Shown here one piece after another: positions 35,023-43,389 of a DNA stretch of 64,000 nucleotides. This DNA comes from an uncultured Paracoccaceae bacterium (lineage in GTDB: Bacteria > Pseudomonadota > Alphaproteobacteria > Rhodobacterales > Rhodobacteraceae): contig CANLVD010000001.1 in NCBI GenBank assembly GCA_947494445.1, positions 248,001 to 312,000 on the forward strand, in the 5' to 3' direction. Numbering within the stretch: the stretch's first letter is position 1; each line of letters opens with the position of its first letter. The translations under genes were made by a program, and so were the position numbers. The notes under the pieces were generated by a model. That model was not told the DNA's origin and searched no databases. It worked only from the letters and a program-made list of their open reading frames with translations.

Positions 35023-35055
35023 AAAAAAGCCCGGCTGTCATGGCCGGGCTTTTTT
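35023..35055 (+). terminator. Terminator after coxM
   Basis: GCCCGGC (35029-35035) and GCCGGGC (35043-35049) form a perfect stem with a seven-base loop; six A precede and six T follow, so it can act in both directions. Confidence 0.9.
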
Positions 35056-35100
35056 GTTGCCAGCAGGGTGGCGGTGTCCGATTTTAACCACTCATTCAAG

Positions 35101-35118
35101 GGTAACCCATGGGTTACC
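35101..35118. repeat. 18-base perfect palindrome with a separate extra half-site
   Basis: GGTAACCCATGGGTTACC is fully self-complementary, and GGGTTACC recurs at 35129-35136, 18 bases after the first copy of that half. The site lies between two convergent terminators, so a promoter role is unlikely; it could be an operator remnant or other protein-binding site. Confidence 0.4.
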
Positions 35119-35178
35119 TCTTAACAGCGGGTTACCAGTCAGCTTGATTGGCTTGCCTGTCTGGCAGAATTATCCAGC

Positions 35179-35214
35179 AAAAACAAAGACGCACACCGGA
35201 TAAACCGGTGTGCG
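35179..35214 (-). terminator. Terminator after the minus-strand SnoaL-like gene
   Basis: CGCACACCGG (35190-35199) and CCGGTGTGCG (35205-35214) form a perfect 10-base stem with an ATAAA loop. Read on the minus strand it is followed by GTCTTTGTTTTT. Confidence 0.85.
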
Positions 35215-35237
35215 TAGTACTGTTCGAGGTCGAAACC

Positions 35238-35732
35238 TCAGGCGCCGTGATAGGCTTGGCTGACAGCATAGCTGTCTTCGAACCAGTTCCAGAGCACGAC
35301 TTTTCCGTCCCGCACTTTGGCGCGCAATGCGAAGGTGAAATCGCCAATCTCCTTGCCCGACTTCGTCGTGATCCCGTTCATGTTGCCGAAGATCGCAACA
35401 GTGTCGCCGAAGGCAAACTGATCGGTGTTCTCCCATTTGGTGGTCTGGAAGTTTTGGCTGAAGACCCCCAGGAACCCCAGGATCGCCTCCTTGCCTTCCC
35501 ATGGTCCGATCCAGGGCAGCGATTTGTCACCCTCGTTCATCCACACCATGTCATCAGCCATCAGGCTGATCATCTTTTCCATGTCACCACCACCCATAGC
35601 ACCCATGAATTCCATCACAGTGTCGAAGGTGGCCTGGCTTTCGTCGTCCATCGTGGACGCGATCGCTGCGGGTGACAGTGCCAGTCCGGCAGCGGATGCG
35701 GCACCGGCAGTCAGAACCTGTCGTCTGTCCAT
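35238..35732 (-). CDS. Exported SnoaL/NTF2-fold protein, Tat-type leader
   Basis: The 164-residue protein has a twin-arginine-like leader (MDRRQVLTAGAASAAGLALSPAAIA) and an NTF2/SnoaL-like domain with VMEFMGAMGGGDMEKMISLMADDMVWMNEG and a Trp-rich end. The fold hosts cyclases, hydratases and isomerases; no catalytic role can be assigned. AGGAGG precedes the ATG. It lies 24 bases after the next SnoaL-like gene, so both are in one unit. Confidence 0.75.
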   Translation of the reverse strand: MDRRQVLTAGAASAAGLALSPAAIASTMDDESQATFDTVMEFMGAMGGGDMEKMISLMADDMVWMNEGDKSLPWIGPWEGKEAILGFLGVFSQNFQTTKWENTDQFAFGDTVAIFGNMNGITTKSGKEIGDFTFALRAKVRDGKVVLWNWFEDSYAVSQAYHGA

Positions 35733-35756
35733 TCTATCCTCCTGTTCCGGTCTGGC

Positions 35757-36236
35757 TTATTTGCCGGAAAGCTGCTGCAAAGCACTGGCCCAGTCTTCGA
35801 CATGGTGGGTGCGAATGATCTTGCCATCGGACAGCTCGTGGATGTCGATGGTCAGGATGTCGAAGCTGCGGCCTTCGCCGTCTACGCCGAAGAAGGGTGC
35901 AACCGGAGTGCCTGTGGCGCGGCTGCGGACGGTCACGAAATCACCTGCGACATGCATGTCCTGAACAGCCCAGTCGAGGTCGGGGATAAGCTGGGCAAAT
36001 CCGCCCATCTGGCCAAGGAAAGCATCGCGGGTTTTGTTCTTGCCGGAATAATCGCCAATGCTTTCCCAGTTGTCAGCCGTCACCTCGACAAAGGCGGCGG
36101 TCTCGGTCTCGGATCCGGGATTGCTCAGCAGATCATAGAAAACCTGCACGGTTTCCTTGGTGTCGGCAAAAGCGGCGGAGCCGAAAGACAGAACAGCAAT
36201 CGAGGTTGCGGCGAGAAGTGATTTTGCGGTCTTCAT
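35757..36236 (-). CDS. Exported SnoaL-like (ester cyclase type) protein
   Basis: The 159-residue protein has a Sec signal peptide (SLLAATSIAVLSFGSAAFA) and a SnoaL-like cyclase/hydratase fold, with FLGQMGGFAQLIPDLDWAVQDMHVAGDFVTVR and a His-His pair in IRTHHVEDW. ATG 36236 is chosen so that the leader begins with charged residues; the frame starts at 36275. It is divergent from the LysR gene at 36365, whose 128-base shared gap probably holds both promoters. Natural substrate is unknown. Confidence 0.75.
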   Translation of the reverse strand: MKTAKSLLAATSIAVLSFGSAAFADTKETVQVFYDLLSNPGSETETAAFVEVTADNWESIGDYSGKNKTRDAFLGQMGGFAQLIPDLDWAVQDMHVAGDFVTVRSRATGTPVAPFFGVDGEGRSFDILTIDIHELSDGKIIRTHHVEDWASALQQLSGK

Positions 36237-36364
36237 GGGAGTCTCCATCTGATCTAAAGGGTGAGCGTGCGCCAAAGGGCCGCTCTGTGATCAATATGGA
36301 CAATTGGTGATTATGGCATAAGATAGTTTAGATAAATTACATTGTTCGGAAAAATCGTATAATA

Positions 36365-37237
36365 ATGATCGACCGTTTGCGCCAGTTGGCGATCTTTGCA
36401 AAGACCATCGACCACGGATCATTTCGTGGTGCGGCGCGGGAGCTGCGGCTGTCGCCATCTGTGGTCAGCCATCATATTTCTCAGCTTGAGGACCATCTGG
36501 GCGTGGCGCTGCTTTATCGCTCGACCCGAAAGCTTGCGCTGACCCGTGAGGGGGAAAGCCTGCTGGCCGCCACGCGGAAAATGCTTGAGGCGGTCGAAGG
36601 GGAATTGCAGGGGTTGAGTGCGTCTGCCAGTGCACCAAGCGGGGAGTTGCGGATCACGCTGCCGTCGGTTCTGTCCCGATCCGAGCTGACCCAAAGGATC
36701 GCGACCTTCACGAAGGCCTACCCCCGCATTCAACTGTTGCTCGATTTCTCGGACCAGAGGCGGGAACTGATCGGAGACCGGTTTGATCTTGCGATCCGTA
36801 TGGGGCCGGATGCCAAGACCTCAGCGACCTTGCGGAAGCTGTTTTCGGTTGAGCGCAGGATCGTGGCTTCTGCCGATTATCTGGCTGCACATCCGCCTAT
36901 TCTAACCCCGGATGATCTGCCAAATTTCAACTGGCTGACGCTTGCACCGGTACAGTCGGTTCCCCTGGCATTGCGAAACGGAGAGGGGGTGAAGGCGGTC
37001 GTCAATCCGCAGACGCGTCTGTTCACCAATGACGCGCAATCGCTTTACTGTCTGGCGCGCGAAGGTGCCGGGCTTGCGGCTGTGCCAGATTTTCTGGCAA
37101 CCGAGGACGTCGCTGCGGGCAGCATGGAGGTGGTGCTGCCCGACTGGCAATTGCCATCCATCGCGGTCTATGCGGAATGGCCGTCAAATGCGCCCAAGCA
37201 TGGATTGACCCATCTGGTGCTGAAAGCACTGAGCTGA
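36365..37237 (+). CDS. LysR-family transcriptional regulator
   Basis: The 290-residue protein has the N-terminal winged HTH (MIDRLRQLAIFAKTIDHGSFRGAARELRLSPS, in part) and the periplasmic-binding-like effector domain from about residue 90. Divergent orientation to the SnoaL-like pair is the classical LysR arrangement, so I infer it controls those genes, perhaps also the convergent bhc operon, whose last gene ends six bases from its stop. Effector is unknown. Confidence 0.9.
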   Translation: MIDRLRQLAIFAKTIDHGSFRGAARELRLSPSVVSHHISQLEDHLGVALLYRSTRKLALTREGESLLAATRKMLEAVEGELQGLSASASAPSGELRITLPSVLSRSELTQRIATFTKAYPRIQLLLDFSDQRRELIGDRFDLAIRMGPDAKTSATLRKLFSVERRIVASADYLAAHPPILTPDDLPNFNWLTLAPVQSVPLALRNGEGVKAVVNPQTRLFTNDAQSLYCLAREGAGLAAVPDFLATEDVAAGSMEVVLPDWQLPSIAVYAEWPSNAPKHGLTHLVLKALS

Positions 37238-37242
37238 GGCGC

Positions 37243-38208
37243 TCAGAAATCAACCTCGATTGCGACGCCTGCCGCAATTGCGGCTTCAACGACGCTGGCG
37301 GCCACGGCAAGATCCTGAAGGCCGACGCCGGTGCCATCAAACAGGGTGATGTCATCCGCGCCTGTCCGGCCGGTAGCAGTGCCGTTGATCACTGCGCCGA
37401 TCTCGGTGATGTCGTTCTGCTCGATCAGGCCCTCGGATATTGCGTGCTGCGCCTCGCCGATGCTGATGGATTGCGCGATTTCGTCGGTGAAGACATGGGC
37501 GCGGGTCAGAAGCTTGGCCTCGACCTCCTGCTTGCCTTTGGTGTCGGTGCCCATGCAGGCGATATGGGTGCCGGGTGTTACATGAGCGGACATCAGCGTC
37601 GGCGCAAAGCTTGACGTGATCGAGATGATCACATCGGCGCGCGCGCCCATGTCGGCCAGTTCCACAGCCTCGAACGGAAGGCCGAGTTCGGTCGCTGTTG
37701 CCTCAAGCTTGGGCAGCATTTCGGGGTGGTAGTTCCAGCCGATGACCTTTTCGAAATTGCGCTGCTTGACGGCGGCGCGCATCTGGAATGCGGACTGGTG
37801 GCCTGCGCCGATCATGCCGAGCACCTTGGCATCTTCGCGCGCCAGATGCTTGATCGACACGGCAGACGCCGCAGCCGTGCGCAGGGCTGTCAGAAGGTTG
37901 CCGCCGACGACGGCCTTCACCTTGCCGGTGTCGGCATCGAACAGAAATACGGTGGACTGGTGGTTGGTCAGGCCTTTTGCCTCGTTCCCCGGCCAGTAGC
38001 CACCCGATTTCAGGCCCAATGCCAGACCGGCCCGGTCAAAGCCGGATTTGAACCCGTAAAGCGCATCTGCATGGCCAATCGCCTCGCGGATCACGGGGAA
38101 GTTGTAGGCATCCCCCTTGGACATCGCGGCGAAGACGGATTCGACAGCAGCGAAGGACGCTTCAGGTGTGATCAGGCTGGCAATGGCGGATTCAGGGACG
38201 ATGAACAT
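37243..38208 (-). CDS. bhcD: Iminosuccinate reductase BhcD (ornithine cyclodeaminase/mu-crystallin family)
   Basis: The 321-residue protein is of the OCD/mu-crystallin family, with the dinucleotide-binding GMIGAGHQSAFQMRAA near residue 130 and GGYWPGNEAKGLTNHQSTVFLFD upstream. By itself it would be called ornithine cyclodeaminase, but as the fourth gene after bhcA, bhcB and bhcC it matches BhcD, which reduces iminosuccinate to aspartate with NADH. ATG 38208 has AAAGG upstream. A perfect hairpin separates it from bhcC (38244-38267). Confidence 0.88.
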   Translation of the reverse strand: MFIVPESAIASLITPEASFAAVESVFAAMSKGDAYNFPVIREAIGHADALYGFKSGFDRAGLALGLKSGGYWPGNEAKGLTNHQSTVFLFDADTGKVKAVVGGNLLTALRTAAASAVSIKHLAREDAKVLGMIGAGHQSAFQMRAAVKQRNFEKVIGWNYHPEMLPKLEATATELGLPFEAVELADMGARADVIISITSSFAPTLMSAHVTPGTHIACMGTDTKGKQEVEAKLLTRAHVFTDEIAQSISIGEAQHAISEGLIEQNDITEIGAVINGTATGRTGADDITLFDGTGVGLQDLAVAASVVEAAIAAGVAIEVDF

Positions 38209-38243
38209 CGGTCGGGCCTTTCTGGGACTTGAACTGGTCAGGA

Positions 38244-38267
38244 GCAAGGGGGCCGCAGCCCCCTTGC
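38244..38267 (-). promoter_or_regulatory. Intercistronic hairpin between bhcC and bhcD
   Basis: GCAAGGGGGC (38244-38253) pairs perfectly with GCCCCCTTGC (38258-38267) around a four-base CGCA loop. There is no T run, so it is more likely an mRNA-stability or attenuating element than a simple terminator. Confidence 0.6.
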
Positions 38268-38289
38268 AAGATCATTGGATCGGTCTGGT

Positions 38290-39453
38290 TCAGTAGGCCT
38301 TGCCGCGTGCGTTGACCGGCCAGAGCGTTTCAACCTTGCCGCCGCGCACGCCGACGTACCAGTCGTGGACGTTGCAGGTCGGGTCACAATGGCCCGGCAC
38401 CAGCTTGAGCTTGTCGTTGATCTTCAGGACGCCATCGGGATCGGAGATCACGCCATGTTCGTCAGAGCATTTGACGTAAGACACGTCATCGCGGCCAAAG
38501 ATCACCGGCAGACCACTGTCGACGCTTTGCGCCTTCAGGCCCGCATCGCAGATCGCCTTGTCGGCCTTTGTGTGGCTCATGACCGAGGTCAGGATGAAGA
38601 GAGCGTTTTCCCATTCGCCCTGATCGATGCGGTTGCCGTCCTTGTCGAGGATCCGGCCGTAATCGGCATCCATGAAAGCGTATGACCCGCACTGAAGCTC
38701 GTTATAGACGCCCGAGTTGCCCTCGAAATAATACGAGCCAGTGCCACCACCGCCGACGATGTCACACTCAAGCCCTTCGGCCTTCAGCGTGTCAACGGCG
38801 TCTTTGACCATGGCCACGGCGATGTCGATCTTGGCTTTGCGGTCGTCATAGCTGTCCATGTGCTGCATCGCGCCCTGATAGGCCTGAATGCCCGCGAACT
38901 TGAGGCCATCGGCGGCGTCAATTGCCTTGGCAATCTCGACCACCGCAGGGGTGGAGTTCACGCCGCAGCGGCCAGCGCCGCAGTCGATTTCCACAAGGCA
39001 TTCGATCTGGGTGCCGTGCTTGACGGCAGCAGCGGACAGGTCTGCCACGTTGGTCACGTCATCAACGCAGCAGATGGCGCGCGCGCCCAGCTTGGGCAGA
39101 CGGGCCAGACGGTCGATCTTGGCGGGGTCGCGTACCTGATTGGACACCAGCACATCCTTGATGCCGCCGCGGGCAAACACTTCGGCCTCGGAGACCTTCT
39201 GGCAGCAGACGCCGCAGCTGTCGCCCAGACGTTCCTGCAACAGCGCCACGTCGACGGATTTGTGCATCTTGCCATGCACCCGGTGACGCACGCCCATCTT
39301 CTTGGCGAAATCACCCATCTTGGTGATGTTGCGCTCAAGCGCGTCCAGGTCGAGCACGAGGCACGGTGTCTGGATGTCGGCTTCATCCATGCCGATGGCG
39401 GCAGGAATGTCATAGCCAACTTCGAGGTCTTCAAATTTGGTAACAGCGTTCAT
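38290..39453 (-). CDS. bhcC: beta-hydroxyaspartate aldolase BhcC (D-threonine-aldolase-like PLP enzyme)
   Basis: The 387-residue protein is a fold-type III PLP enzyme of the DSD1/D-threonine aldolase group: TPCLVLDLDALERNITKMGD at the N-terminus and the PLP lysine in RVHGKMHKSVDVALLQ. The C-terminal metal site includes HCDPTCN. In the beta-hydroxyaspartate cycle BhcC condenses glycine and glyoxylate to (2R,3S)-beta-hydroxyaspartate. ATG 39453 follows AGGAGT. Third gene in bhcABCD order. Confidence 0.9.
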   Translation of the reverse strand: MNAVTKFEDLEVGYDIPAAIGMDEADIQTPCLVLDLDALERNITKMGDFAKKMGVRHRVHGKMHKSVDVALLQERLGDSCGVCCQKVSEAEVFARGGIKDVLVSNQVRDPAKIDRLARLPKLGARAICCVDDVTNVADLSAAAVKHGTQIECLVEIDCGAGRCGVNSTPAVVEIAKAIDAADGLKFAGIQAYQGAMQHMDSYDDRKAKIDIAVAMVKDAVDTLKAEGLECDIVGGGGTGSYYFEGNSGVYNELQCGSYAFMDADYGRILDKDGNRIDQGEWENALFILTSVMSHTKADKAICDAGLKAQSVDSGLPVIFGRDDVSYVKCSDEHGVISDPDGVLKINDKLKLVPGHCDPTCNVHDWYVGVRGGKVETLWPVNARGKAY

Positions 39454-39475
39454 TGTTCGCACTCCTGTTTTCAGT

Positions 39476-40447
39476 TCAGCCTTGCATCCAGGGCAGTTTG
39501 TCCAGATCGACGTTGCCGCCGGTGATCACGACGCCCACCCGTTTCCCGGCAAAGACGTCCTTGTTTTTCAAAATCGTGGCCAGTGGCACGGCGCAGCTTG
39601 GCTCCATCACGATTTTCATCCGCTGCCAGGTCAGTTTCATTGCGTCGATGATCTCCTGCTCGCTGGCGGTCAGGATGTCGGTCACGTGGTTCGAGACGAA
39701 ATGCCATGTGCGCTCCTTGAGGGGCACTTTCAGTCCGTCCGCGATGGTGACCGGCGCATCATCGGCGATGATGTGGCCTGCCTTGAACGAGCGGTATGCG
39801 TCGTCGGCCTGCTCGGGTTCGGCTGCATAGATCTCGACCTGTGGCGCGATGGTCGACAGGGTCAGGCAGCAGCCCGAAATCATGCCGCCGCCACCGATGG
39901 GCGCGATGACCGCGTCCAGACCGTCGACCTGTTCCAGCATCTCACGCGAGCAGGTTGCCTGTCCCGCAATCACACGCGGATCGTTGTAGGGATGCACGAA
40001 ATCGGCGCCGGTTTCTTCCTGAACCTTGGCAAACGCGGCCTCACGCGAGCTGGTCGAAGGCTCGCATTCCGTGATCTTGCCACCATAGCCCATCACCGCG
40101 TCTTTCTTGGCCTGAGGTGCCGTGCGGGGCATAACCACATGGCACGGGATGCCGCGGCGACCGGCGGCATAGGACAGGGACAATGCGTGGTTGCCCGAGG
40201 AATGCGTCGCCACACCCTTGGCCGCAGTTGCGTCATCCAGTCCGAACACCGCGTTCGACGCGCCGCGCACCTTGAAAGCACCGGCCTTCTGGAAGTTCTC
40301 GCATTTGAAGAACAGCTCAGCCCCGGTCAGCTTGTTGAAATATTCCGATGTCAGAACCGGGGTGCGGTGAATGTAAGGTCTGATCCGCTCATGGGCGGCA
40401 ATGACATCATCGAAGTTTGGCAGATCCATTGAATTCATATCCTTCAT
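39476..40447 (-). CDS. bhcB: beta-hydroxyaspartate dehydratase BhcB (threonine/serine-dehydratase-like)
   Basis: The roughly 323-residue fold-type II PLP enzyme shows the lysine in ENFQKAGAFKVRGASNAV, the SSGNHALSLS loop and the phosphate-binding GGGGMISG. BhcB dehydrates beta-hydroxyaspartate to iminosuccinate. Without context it would be called threonine dehydratase. ATG 40447 has GGAG eight bases upstream and lies five bases after the bhcA stop; ATGs at 40438 and 40429 are alternatives. Length and position between bhcA and bhcC fit. Confidence 0.9.
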   Translation of the reverse strand: MKDMNSMDLPNFDDVIAAHERIRPYIHRTPVLTSEYFNKLTGAELFFKCENFQKAGAFKVRGASNAVFGLDDATAAKGVATHSSGNHALSLSYAAGRRGIPCHVVMPRTAPQAKKDAVMGYGGKITECEPSTSSREAAFAKVQEETGADFVHPYNDPRVIAGQATCSREMLEQVDGLDAVIAPIGGGGMISGCCLTLSTIAPQVEIYAAEPEQADDAYRSFKAGHIIADDAPVTIADGLKVPLKERTWHFVSNHVTDILTASEQEIIDAMKLTWQRMKIVMEPSCAVPLATILKNKDVFAGKRVGVVITGGNVDLDKLPWMQG

Positions 40448-40451
40448 GGTC

Positions 40452-41642
40452 TCACTCCGCGGCCATCTTGGCAGATTTGTTGCCAGCCGCATATACCGCC
40501 TGAGCTGCCGCCACGCCCGACCCGAACTGGATCGGCAACCCGAGATCGACCATGGCCATCTCGGCTGTGGCGATGCCAGACAGTGCCTGTGCGTCGCTCA
40601 GCACACCAAGGTGGCCGATGCGGAAGACCTTGCCTGCGACCTCTCCCAGACCGACGCCGAAGGCCATCTGGTAGGTGTCTGCTGCGTGGGTCACCAGCGC
40701 GGTGGCATCGAAGCCCTCAGGCGTGCGGATGGCTGTGACGGTATCGGAATAGGCCTCGGGCTGATTGGCACAAACCGACATGCCCCAGCCCTGAACCGCC
40801 GCACGCACACCTTCAGCGATGCGGTGATGGCGTGCGAAAACATTCTCAAGCCCTTCGTCCAGCAGCATCTGCGATGTCAGTTTCAGACCGTTCAGCAGGC
40901 CAACGGGCGGCGTGTAGGGAAAGCCGTTTGCGGCATAGCCGGTCCGCATGTCCTTGAGGTCAAAGAAGGTGCGCGGCAGGGTCGCCGTTGCCATGGCGGC
41001 GAGCGCTTTGGGGCCGACGCCGACAATGGCCAGACCGGCGGGCAGCATGAAGCCTTTCTGGGACCCTGTGACGGCGACATCGACGCCCCACTCATCCATG
41101 CGGAAGTCCATCGAGCCGATGGAGCTGACCCCGTCGACCATCAGAAGGGCCGGGTGATTGCTGGCATCCATGGCCGCGCGCACGCCTGCGATGTCAGATT
41201 TGACGCCGGTGGCGGTCTCGTTATGGGTGGCCAGAACCGCCTTGATCTTGTGGCTGGTATCTGCGGCCAGCGCATCGGCAAATTTCTCAACCGGGATCGC
41301 GTCGCCCCATGGTGTTTCGATGATCTCGACGTTCAGGCCGTGACGCTGGCACATGTCGATCCAGCGGTGCGAGAACATACCGTTGCGGGCTGCAAGAACC
41401 GTGTCGCCTGCGGACAGGGTGTTGCTGATCGCGGTTTCCCAACCACCGGTGCCGGTCGATGGAAACAGGAACACTTCTGCGTCGGCGCTTTTCAGCACTG
41501 CCTTCACGCCATCGCGCGCGGGGTGAAGAATATCGGCGAAGGCCGAGGACCGGTGATCCAGCGTCGGCATGTCGGATGCCTTGCGCACGACTTCGGGAAT
41601 GTTAGTTGGGCCGGGAATGAAGACTGGATTCTGGTAGATCAT
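40452..41642 (-). CDS. bhcA: Aspartate--glyoxylate aminotransferase BhcA (class V)
   Basis: The 396-residue fold-type I aminotransferase resembles serine-glyoxylate aminotransferases: FIPGPTNIPEVVRKA at the start and PLP lysine K196 in TGSQKGFML. BhcA moves the amino group of aspartate to glyoxylate, giving glycine and oxaloacetate, so one glycine re-enters the cycle. GGAGGACC precedes the ATG. It heads bhcABCD. The 267 bases upstream to selO hold an AT-rich run (41700-41745) likely to contain the promoter. No IclR-type bhcR gene is present nearby. Confidence 0.9.
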   Translation of the reverse strand: MIYQNPVFIPGPTNIPEVVRKASDMPTLDHRSSAFADILHPARDGVKAVLKSADAEVFLFPSTGTGGWETAISNTLSAGDTVLAARNGMFSHRWIDMCQRHGLNVEIIETPWGDAIPVEKFADALAADTSHKIKAVLATHNETATGVKSDIAGVRAAMDASNHPALLMVDGVSSIGSMDFRMDEWGVDVAVTGSQKGFMLPAGLAIVGVGPKALAAMATATLPRTFFDLKDMRTGYAANGFPYTPPVGLLNGLKLTSQMLLDEGLENVFARHHRIAEGVRAAVQGWGMSVCANQPEAYSDTVTAIRTPEGFDATALVTHAADTYQMAFGVGLGEVAGKVFRIGHLGVLSDAQALSGIATAEMAMVDLGLPIQFGSGVAAAQAVYAAGNKSAKMAAE

Positions 41643-41909
41643 GACGGTCCTCCGATTATTGGTTGCCCCAGTGTTTAAGGGGCAGCACCCGCGTAAGCAA
41701 TTTTTTTGAAAATCTTTTTTGAAAATGGAGAAAGGTGTTTTTGACGTTTAATTACAGATGGTTGCCTTTTTCTATTTGTGAATCATCCAATGGGTGTGAA
41801 ACTTTACAGCCGGCGTTTCGGGTGGATTTCCGGGCGGCGCGGTCGATCCGGCTGGTTTGCGGCGATTCGAGCCCCTATATCTGGCGGACCCGGCCAGAAG
41901 GAGAGTGGG

Positions 41910-43328
41910 ATGCAGCAGATCGAGTTTCACAACACCTATGCCGATCTGCCGGACCGCTTCTTTGCGCGGCTTTCGCCGACGCCGGTCAGCAGGCCCGCGC
42001 TGGTCCGGATCAATGCGCCGCTGGCTGTGTCCCTTGGGCTGGATCCTGACTGGCTGGCAAGCGCTGACGGGGTGAACATGCTGGCGGGCAATGCGCTGCC
42101 CGAGACGGCAGACCCGCTGGCCATGGCCTATGCCGGGCACCAGTTCGGTGGCTGGTCGCCGCAACTGGGCGACGGGCGGGCGATCCTGCTGGGAGAGGTC
42201 GCTGGGTTCGATCTGCAACTGAAAGGGTCGGGCCGTACGCCTTGGTCGCGGGGGGGCGATGGGCGTGCCTGGCTAGGGCCGGTGATGCGGGAGTATATCG
42301 TCAGCGAAGCGATGGCAGCTTTTGGCGTGCCCACGACCCGGGCGCTTGCGGCCGTGACCACAGGGGACATCGTGCTGCGCGAGGCGGCTTTGCCCGGTGC
42401 CGTCCTGACCCGCGTGGCATCAAGCCATGTGCGGGTGGGGACGTTTCAGTATTTCGCGGCGCGCGCTGACATCGAGGCTTTGCAGGTTTTGACCGATTAC
42501 GTCATCGACCGGCACTACCCTGATGCCCGTGGGGCGGAGCGTCCGGCGCTGGCATTGCTGACCAACGTGGTTGATGCGCAGGCCTCGCTGATTGCCCGGT
42601 GGATGGGGCTGGGATTCATCCATGGGGTGATGAACACCGACAACATGACCATTTCGGGCGAGACCATCGATTATGGCCCCTGCGCGTTCATGGACGGCTA
42701 TCACCCCGACACGGTGTTCAGTTCCATCGACAGCTTCGGGCGCTATGCCTATCACGCGCAGCCGCAGGTCGGGCAGTGGAACCTTGCGCAGTTCGCCTCG
42801 TGCCTGTTGCCGTTGATTGATGACGTCAAGGACGAGGCGGTGCGATTGGCAACCGAGGCAATTGATGCTTATCCGGCGTTGTATGAGGCCCATTGGTTGC
42901 AGGTTTTTGCCCGCAAGTTGGCAATATCTGACCCGAGTGCCGATGATCTGCCCCTGGCCACGGCCCTGCTGACGGCGATGGCGGAGCAGAAGGCCGACTT
43001 CACCCAGACCTTCCGCGCGCTGGGCGAGGTTGCTGACGATGTGCCGATTGCGGGTGTTCCGCAGGATTGGCGCAACGCCTGGCTGGATCGGTTGGGCACA
43101 TTGGAAGTCAAGGAGCGGCAGAATCTGTTGCGCGCCGCCAATCCCGCGATCATTCCGCGAAACCACCGGGTGGAGGAGGCGATTGCCGCAGGGGTTGAGG
43201 GTGATTATTCGGTGTTTCATGCGCTGACAGAAGCGCTTCAAACGCCGTTTGATGCGCCGGAAGGTCACCCGTTCCGAGATGCGCCCGAACCTGATGAGGT
43301 GGTTCAGCAGACGTTCTGCGGAACCTGA
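41910..43328 (+). CDS. selO: Protein adenylyltransferase SelO (YdiU/UPF0061 family)
   Basis: SelO is a pseudokinase-fold enzyme that AMPylates proteins in redox stress. The 472-residue protein has the inverted nucleotide-binding region ([19 protein letters not shown] near residue 95-115), HGVMNTDNM and [11 protein letters not shown] for metal binding. Its last residues are FCGT; a C-terminal Cys replaces the selenocysteine of animal SelO. GAAGGAGAG precedes ATG 41910; the frame opens 132 bases earlier. It is divergent from bhcA but needs no functional link. Confidence 0.9.
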   Translation: MQQIEFHNTYADLPDRFFARLSPTPVSRPALVRINAPLAVSLGLDPDWLASADGVNMLAGNALPETADPLAMAYAGHQFGGWSPQLGDGRAILLGEVAGFDLQLKGSGRTPWSRGGDGRAWLGPVMREYIVSEAMAAFGVPTTRALAAVTTGDIVLREAALPGAVLTRVASSHVRVGTFQYFAARADIEALQVLTDYVIDRHYPDARGAERPALALLTNVVDAQASLIARWMGLGFIHGVMNTDNMTISGETIDYGPCAFMDGYHPDTVFSSIDSFGRYAYHAQPQVGQWNLAQFASCLLPLIDDVKDEAVRLATEAIDAYPALYEAHWLQVFARKLAISDPSADDLPLATALLTAMAEQKADFTQTFRALGEVADDVPIAGVPQDWRNAWLDRLGTLEVKERQNLLRAANPAIIPRNHRVEEAIAAGVEGDYSVFHALTEALQTPFDAPEGHPFRDAPEPDEVVQQTFCGT

Positions 43329-43389
43329 GACGTCGGGCGGGTAACTGTGATATGCTCAGGGGATCATTGAGTTTAGCTGATGATCTGAA

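Noticed and set aside
40401-41678. 425-codon open frame on the plus strand
   Set aside because: It mirrors bhcA; the antisense frame is His/Arg-rich and lacks a ribosome binding site.
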